In this document: positions 40,837 through 45,024 of the stretch, piece after piece
Layout: every line of letters starts with the position of its first letter
How positions within the stretch are numbered: position 1 is the stretch's first letter
DNA from: Opitutia bacterium
GTDB lineage: Bacteria; Verrucomicrobiota; Verrucomicrobiia; Opitutales; Opitutaceae
Length of the DNA stretch: 45,024 nt
Assembly (NCBI GenBank): GCA_947467625.1
Contig: CANIJN010000010.1
Location: 1-45,024 of the forward strand
Reading direction: 5' to 3'
Made by a program: the position numbers and the translations under genes
The notes under the pieces: model-generated
Database searches by the model: none
Seen by the model: only the letters and a program-made list of their open reading frames with translations
What the model was told of the DNA's origin: nothing

Positions 40837-41766
40837 TTAGCGGTTTAGTTTTCTCGTTCTGAGGCCGTCGGCGACGACGGCGAGGAGGATGATGGCGCCT
40901 TGGATCGCTTTTTCCCAATAGGCTTCGATGTGGAGATGTATTAGGGCGGGAGATACGCACGCGAGGAGGAGCAGGCCGGCGAAGGCACCCCAGAGGTTGC
41001 CGCGGCCGCCGGAGATCGCGACGCCGCCCACGACTACGGCGGCGATCACCTTGAGTTCGAGGCCGGCGCCACTGAGCGGCTGCACTTGGGGGGACTGGGC
41101 GAGGTTCATCATGGCGGCGAGGCCGGTCAGGGCACCGATGAAGACAAAAACGAGAAACGTGACGCGCTGCGGGCGAATGCCCGCGAGGCGTGCGGCCTCG
41201 GCATCGGTGCCGACAGCGTAAACAAAACGGCCACCGGCCACGTGGCGCATCGCGAGTGCCAGCGCCACGAGGAAGGCGACGGAGGCGCCCACCAGGACGA
41301 GTTGGCCGGCCATTTGGCTGAGACCGAACCATTGGATGCGGTCGGGGAGGTTTACGAATTCGCCCTGGCGCACGAGGTTGAGGCCTTGGCGAAGCGTGAC
41401 CATGGTCGCGAGCGTGACGACGATGGACGGCAGGCGCAGGCCGGCGACGAGGAGACCGTTGACGGCACCGAGCAGCGCGCCGAGCGCGACGGAGGCGGGG
41501 AGGACGAGCAGGAGCGGCCAGCCGCGGGCGGCGAGGAGGCCGGCGCACACGCTGCACACCGAAAACATCGAACCGACGGAGATGTCGATTTGTCGCGTGA
41601 TGATGACGCACGCCATGCCGCAGGCGACGACGAGGGTCGGCGCTTCGCGCGTCAGCAGCGAGAGAAGCGGTTGCGGCGAGAAAAACGCGGGTGCGAAGAT
41701 GGCCATGCCGACGAGGACTGCGGCGAGCGCACCGAGGACGGACAGTTCGCGAAAGGAGCGTTTCAT
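40837..41766 (-). CDS. sugar-type ABC transporter permease (RbsC/LsrC family)
   Basis: 309 residues, about nine to ten membrane segments. Features: LVVACGMACVIITRQIDISVGSMFSVCSVCAGLLA, then LGALLGAVNGLLVAGLRLPSIVVTLATMVTLRQGL, and ELKVIAAVVVGGVAISGGRGNLWGAFAGLLLLA, all characteristic of the BPD_transp_2 family. Its ATG overlaps the ATPase stop by 4 bp (41763-41766), so they are coupled. With the second permease it would form the membrane channel. Confidence 0.92.
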   Translation of the reverse strand: MKRSFRELSVLGALAAVLVGMAIFAPAFFSPQPLLSLLTREAPTLVVACGMACVIITRQIDISVGSMFSVCSVCAGLLAARGWPLLLVLPASVALGALLGAVNGLLVAGLRLPSIVVTLATMVTLRQGLNLVRQGEFVNLPDRIQWFGLSQMAGQLVLVGASVAFLVALALAMRHVAGGRFVYAVGTDAEAARLAGIRPQRVTFLVFVFIGALTGLAAMMNLAQSPQVQPLSGAGLELKVIAAVVVGGVAISGGRGNLWGAFAGLLLLACVSPALIHLHIEAYWEKAIQGAIILLAVVADGLRTRKLNR

Positions 41767-43274
41767 GCGGCCCCTCTCTCGGTGGTGCCGAGGGCGGCGG
41801 CCATGACGTCATGGGGGGCGGAGCCGCCGGGGAGAATCGCGCGGAGGGTGCCTCCGCCCATCACACCGATGCGGTCACTCATGCCGATGACTTCAGGGAG
41901 GTCGCTGGAAATCAAAATCACAGCGAGGCCTTCTTTCGCGAGACGGCGGATGATCTTGTGGATCTCGCTTTTTGCGCCGACATCGACGCCCTGGGTCGGC
42001 TCGTCGAGGATGAGGAGCTTGGGCTCCGTCGCGAGCCAACGGGCGAGGGAGACTTTTTGTTGGTTCCCGCCAGAGAGGCTGCCGCCGGGGGCGTCGGGGC
42101 CGGCGCATTTCACCGCGAGGTCTCGGATGAAATCGAGCGCGAGGGCGCGTTCGGCGCCGAAACGCAGCCACGTCGTCGGGAAGAAACGGCGGTGAATAGC
42201 CATCGTCAGGTTGTGCGCGATGGGGAGCTCGAGCACGACGCCGTGGCGACGGCGGTCTTCGGGGACGTAGGCGATGCCGTGGGCGACGGCCGCTTGCGGC
42301 GAGCGGAGGGTGAGGCGTTGGCCGTGGAGCGTGATCTCTCCGGAGTCCGCCGGCGTGAGGCCAAAAAGGATACGGGCGAGCTCGGTGCGGCCGGCGCCGA
42401 CGAGTCCGCCGAGGCCGAAAATCTCGCCGGACCGGACCTCAAAGGAAACGTTGTGCACTCCGGACGCGCGGCAACCGACGGCCCGGAGCGAGAGCGTCAC
42501 CGCGTGGCCGGGGGCGGACTCGGCGGCGGGATAAATCTGGGCGACTTCGCGGCCGACCATGAGACGGATGAGGCCGGCTTCGTCGATGTCGCCGACGGCG
42601 TGCGTGCCGACGCTCTGCCCATCGCGCAGGACGGTGACGCGGTCGGCGAGGGCGAAGATTTCCTCGAGGCGGTGGGAAATATAAATGACGCCGACGCCGT
42701 TTTTGCGGAGGTCGCGGACGACGGCGAAGAGGAGGTGTTGCTCCTTTTGGGTGAGGGACGCGGTGGGCTCGTCCATGATCACGATGCGGGCACCGGCGCC
42801 GAGGGCGCAGGCGATTTCCACGAGCTGCTGCTCGGGCATGGAGAGGGAGCGCACTTCGGCGTCCGGGGAAATCTCGGCGCCAAGGCGGGCGAGCAATTGC
42901 TCGGCCCGGGCGCGGCGGGCGGGCCAATCGATCCGCGAGCTGGCGGACGTGGCTTCGAGGCGGAGCGCGAGATTTTCGGTGACGGTGAGGTCGGGGAACA
43001 AGGCCGGCTGTTGGTAAATACAGGCGATGCCGAGTGCGCGCGCGCTCGAAGGCGTGAGGTTGGCGACGCGTTGGCCGGCGAGGGTGAGGGTGCCGCCGTT
43101 GGGTTGATGCGCGCCGGTGATGACCTTAATCAGCGTGCTTTTGCCTGCGCCGTTTTCGCCGAGCAAGGCGTGGACCTCGCCAGCCTGAAGATCGAAATTC
43201 ACGCCGCGAAGCGCACGCACCCCGCCGTAGTTTTTTACGACTTGGCGGAGTGCGAGGAGCGGGGCAGGGGACAT
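41763..43274 (-). CDS. sugar-type ABC transporter ATPase (RbsA/LsrA family, two nucleotide-binding domains)
   Basis: 503 residues. First domain: Walker A GENGAGKST (39-47), signature LSMPEQQLVEIA, Walker B IVIMDEPTASLT. Second domain: degenerate Walker A GLVGAGRTEL (as usual in this family), signature LSGGNQQKVSLARWL, Walker B LLILDEPTQGVDVG. The tandem layout energises importers for ribose, xylose, rhamnose or AI-2. First gene of a four-gene operon whose order (A, C, D, B) equals that of the enteric lsr operon. A TTGACA hexamer lies about 45 bp upstream, without a clear -10 partner. Confidence 0.94.
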   Translation of the reverse strand: MSPAPLLALRQVVKNYGGVRALRGVNFDLQAGEVHALLGENGAGKSTLIKVITGAHQPNGGTLTLAGQRVANLTPSSARALGIACIYQQPALFPDLTVTENLALRLEATSASSRIDWPARRARAEQLLARLGAEISPDAEVRSLSMPEQQLVEIACALGAGARIVIMDEPTASLTQKEQHLLFAVVRDLRKNGVGVIYISHRLEEIFALADRVTVLRDGQSVGTHAVGDIDEAGLIRLMVGREVAQIYPAAESAPGHAVTLSLRAVGCRASGVHNVSFEVRSGEIFGLGGLVGAGRTELARILFGLTPADSGEITLHGQRLTLRSPQAAVAHGIAYVPEDRRRHGVVLELPIAHNLTMAIHRRFFPTTWLRFGAERALALDFIRDLAVKCAGPDAPGGSLSGGNQQKVSLARWLATEPKLLILDEPTQGVDVGAKSEIHKIIRRLAKEGLAVILISSDLPEVIGMSDRIGVMGGGTLRAILPGGSAPHDVMAAALGTTERGAA

Positions 43275-43671
43275 GCTGGGCTGGAGAGAGGAAGGCGGAT
43301 GAGGGGGCGCACGGCTGTCAAATAAATCATGGGGTGGGTCGGACCGTCCGGCTATTCAAAGTGGGCACGGGCAGCAGCCAAACGCTCTGATCGAGCGCGT
43401 GCATGCGTGGGGCAAGGGCGGATCGCCCGCGAGTCGGTGCGATGGGCGGTATGTCAGGGCCGCTACCGACTCACGTGGCATCACCCTGAAATTTCAGGCA
43501 GCGAGCGAAAGTCCGTTGAGCGGGTTGCACGCGTCTTGGAACAGTGCCTTGGGGGTGGCGCGTAGCCCGATGATTCCGTCCCGCTCCCCTCGGCTAAAAT
43601 TCAGTGGACGGTGCTGAAATCACCCTCGTCCACCTCGACGAGGATTGCTGGTCTTCACGCGGACGCGTGAT
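43275..43671. other. intergenic region with a palindrome, upstream of the ABC operon
   Basis: 397 bp between the sulfite-oxidase-like gene and the transporter ATPase, both on the minus strand. It contains a perfect 14-bp palindrome (see separate entry), CGGAC-C-GTCCG at 43340-43350 and a TTGACA hexamer on the minus strand. No supported gene is seen. Confidence 0.5.
43485..43498. promoter_or_regulatory. 14-bp perfect palindrome, possible operator
   Basis: CCTGAAATTTCAGG is perfectly symmetric and lies about 210 bp upstream of the ABC transporter ATPase start. Candidate regulator site for the transporter operon; chance occurrence is possible. Confidence 0.4.
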
Positions 43672-44952
43672 TCATGTGACCTCGAAGCGATGCACGCCGA
43701 CTGCGTTTTTGCCCGCCTTTTGCACGGGGCGCGGCTCGGGTTGGGCGAAGTCGTTGAGGTCCACGGCGCGGGCGCGAAATTCGTATTTGCCGGGGGCCAA
43801 ATCCCGCAGCGTCGCCGACCACGACGTCATGCTGTAACGCAGCGGCCACGTCCCCGGCTGGCCGGTCTTCGGATCAAAACCGAACACCTCCTTGGCTGCG
43901 ACGCCGACCGGGAGAACTCTGCTCCAGTCCGAAGGCGGCGCAGCGAGTTCGCCCGGCGTCCAGCGCGCGGCGCGATACGTCTCATCGTCCTGCACCACGG
44001 CTTTCGCGCCGGGCTCGACGCGATGCAACCAGTGTTCGACGCGCTTTAGGCCGGACAAGCCGGCGAGCGCGAGGCCGCTCAGGAAGATCGGGTTTCCCGC
44101 TGGAAATTTCTCTGGTGCGCCGTCGAGGTAGGCTGCGGTCTTGAGGTAAGATTCGGGGTCGTTGTTCTGATTTGCGTACGTGTCGTTCGCCTTGAAATCG
44201 TTGGTGACCGCGATACGCTGGAGCCACTTGATCGATTTGAAGCCATGCGCCCACGGGACGATGAGCCGCACCGGCCCGCCGCGCTTGAGCGGGATCGGTT
44301 TACCATTCAATCGGTAGGCGAGAAAGGGCGTCGGATCTCCGGGCGGCGTCTCCATTGCCTGTGTGTAGCTGAGCGACGATTGGAAGACTTGCTTGGGATC
44401 GTTGTTGTGAAAACCCCGGTAGTAGATGCGGCGCACGTTGCGCATCGGGCCGCAGAGCCGCAGCACCTCGCGCAAGGGCACGCCCTCCCACAGGCCTTGG
44501 CCGAGCGGCGTCGTAATGTTCAGGCACTGGATGGCTTTGAGAAACGCGATCTTGTGCGTTTGGCCCAGCGCGATGAGCGCGGGCAGATCGAGCGCAGTGC
44601 CATCGTCGAGCGTGAGCGTTTTCGTGAGGCTCGCCGGCTCCTTCACCGACTCGCTCGTGAACGGATCGACGACAATCTCCAGCCGCCACGCCTCAGCTGT
44701 GAGCCGCGCCTGGACGAGCGCCTCGCCTTGCAGGGAGTGAGGCTTCGGCGTGCCGCGCGAGACGTCGTAGTAATCATCGGTCGGCGTGAGCAGCGCATGG
44801 GGATACGACGGGGGCACGCTCTGCGGTGCCCCCGCGACCGCCGCCGTGGACCGACTGACGGCCGCGCCCGCCAACGTGGACACGGCGAGCACAGAGGTGG
44901 TGCGGACAAAATCGCGGCGAGAGAGGCGTTCTGGTTCGGGGTATTTGGACAT
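43672..44952 (-). CDS. Tat-exported sulfite-oxidase-like molybdopterin oxidoreductase
   Basis: 426 residues. A twin-arginine signal (LSRRDFVRTTSVLAVSTLAGAAVS) leads a sulfite-oxidase fold: molybdopterin-binding core with AFLKAIQCLNITTPLGQGLWEGVPLREVL, where C143 is the expected Mo ligand, then RIYYRGFHNN, RLNGKPIPLKRGGPVRLIVPWAHGFKSIKWLQRI, and a C-terminal Ig-like dimerisation domain (PLRYSMTSWSATLRDLAPGKYEFRARAVDLN). Typical enzymes oxidise sulfite or reduce S/N-oxides in the periplasm. The usual CAGNRR after the ligand Cys is CLNITT, so it is a divergent subgroup with unknown substrate. No cytochrome or heme partner gene is adjacent in the window. Confidence 0.9.
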   Translation of the reverse strand: MSKYPEPERLSRRDFVRTTSVLAVSTLAGAAVSRSTAAVAGAPQSVPPSYPHALLTPTDDYYDVSRGTPKPHSLQGEALVQARLTAEAWRLEIVVDPFTSESVKEPASLTKTLTLDDGTALDLPALIALGQTHKIAFLKAIQCLNITTPLGQGLWEGVPLREVLRLCGPMRNVRRIYYRGFHNNDPKQVFQSSLSYTQAMETPPGDPTPFLAYRLNGKPIPLKRGGPVRLIVPWAHGFKSIKWLQRIAVTNDFKANDTYANQNNDPESYLKTAAYLDGAPEKFPAGNPIFLSGLALAGLSGLKRVEHWLHRVEPGAKAVVQDDETYRAARWTPGELAAPPSDWSRVLPVGVAAKEVFGFDPKTGQPGTWPLRYSMTSWSATLRDLAPGKYEFRARAVDLNDFAQPEPRPVQKAGKNAVGVHRFEVT

Positions 44953-45024
44953 GGGGGAAAGGTGACATCGCGCGACGGGCTGGCCTGCTCGGAATCGGGA
45001 GCTGCGGGGGGAGGGCTAGGGGAA

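Noticed and set aside
38528-40840. Open frame of 770 codons on the plus strand across the transporter genes
   Set aside because: It runs antisense through three recognisable transporter genes and the hexamer repeat, giving an artificial Glu/Ser/Arg-rich protein.
41691-43325. Open frame of 544 codons opposite the ABC ATPase
   Set aside because: Antisense shadow of a gene with complete Walker and signature motifs; no protein-like features.
1-45024. CRISPR arrays, insertion sequences with transposase, rRNA genes
   Set aside because: No regularly spaced repeats, transposase-like reading frames or rRNA-like segments were seen.

Overview
The window looks like chromosomal DNA of a member of the Opitutaceae (Verrucomicrobiota) or a close relative. 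The evidence is high G+C, Tat-exported Gfo/Idh/MocA oxidoreductases, very large TonB-dependent receptors, an Ig-like protein ending in a duplicated C-terminal module common in this phylum, a GxxExxY gene remnant, and short palindromic repeats of a verrucomicrobial type. This is inferred from gene content; no rRNA, tRNA or CRISPR array was found.

Layout. 1-2.5 kb: 3' part of an Ig-like surface protein and a small exported protein, closed by a terminator. 2.6-6.3 kb (minus): housekeeping genes rarA, ribH, nusB and ftsY, with a divergent comEC (6.4-8.1 kb). 8.2-13.7 kb: small coiled-coil protein, exported proteins, an ACS-type MFS transporter, a two-domain ThyX-like protein and a lipoprotein. 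14-19.3 kb (plus): a TonB-dependent receptor, a terminator, then a GMC oxidoreductase translationally coupled to a gluconate-2-dehydrogenase subunit-3 protein. 19.4-22.6 kb: a tRNA-guanine transglycosylase fused to an MnmD/MnmC-type methyltransferase, divergent from engB and a DUF3817 membrane protein. 22.7-28.4 kb: Tat-exported Gfo/Idh/MocA oxidoreductase, a tiny Cys-rich protein, and a second large TonB-dependent receptor with a 23-bp palindrome in its upstream region. 28.4-34.5 kb: YchJ-like SEC-C protein, exported proteins, Gfo/Idh/MocA, DUF1684, a Tat-exported mannonate dehydratase-like protein and a small exported protein. 34.6-38.4 kb: another Gfo/Idh/MocA enzyme overlapping tail-to-tail with a DUF2779 nuclease-like gene. 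38.6-43.3 kb (minus): a four-gene sugar/AI-2-type ABC transporter in the order ATPase, permease, permease, binding protein. 43.7-45 kb: a Tat-exported sulfite-oxidase-like molybdoenzyme.

Theme. The accessory genes suggest glycan and sugar use: two outer-membrane receptors for import, periplasmic redox enzymes (GMC pair, exported Gfo/Idh/MocA), an exported UxuA-like enzyme, an MFS carrier for sugar acids and a sugar-type ABC importer. The GMC/subunit-3 pair plus Gfo/Idh/MocA enzymes would fit 3-keto-glycoside chemistry, but this is inference.

Most unusual items: (i) a minus-strand unit at about 32.3-32.5 kb made of a Val-rich 35-codon ORF followed after 16 nt by a strong intrinsic terminator, resembling a branched-chain amino-acid attenuator without a recognisable target operon; (ii) the Tgt-MnmD fusion, joining two tRNA position-34 activities, with a dispersed palindromic repeat in its linker; (iii) the 23-bp near-perfect operator-like palindrome at 24950-24972; (iv) a 21-codon GxxExxY remnant between the two permease genes.
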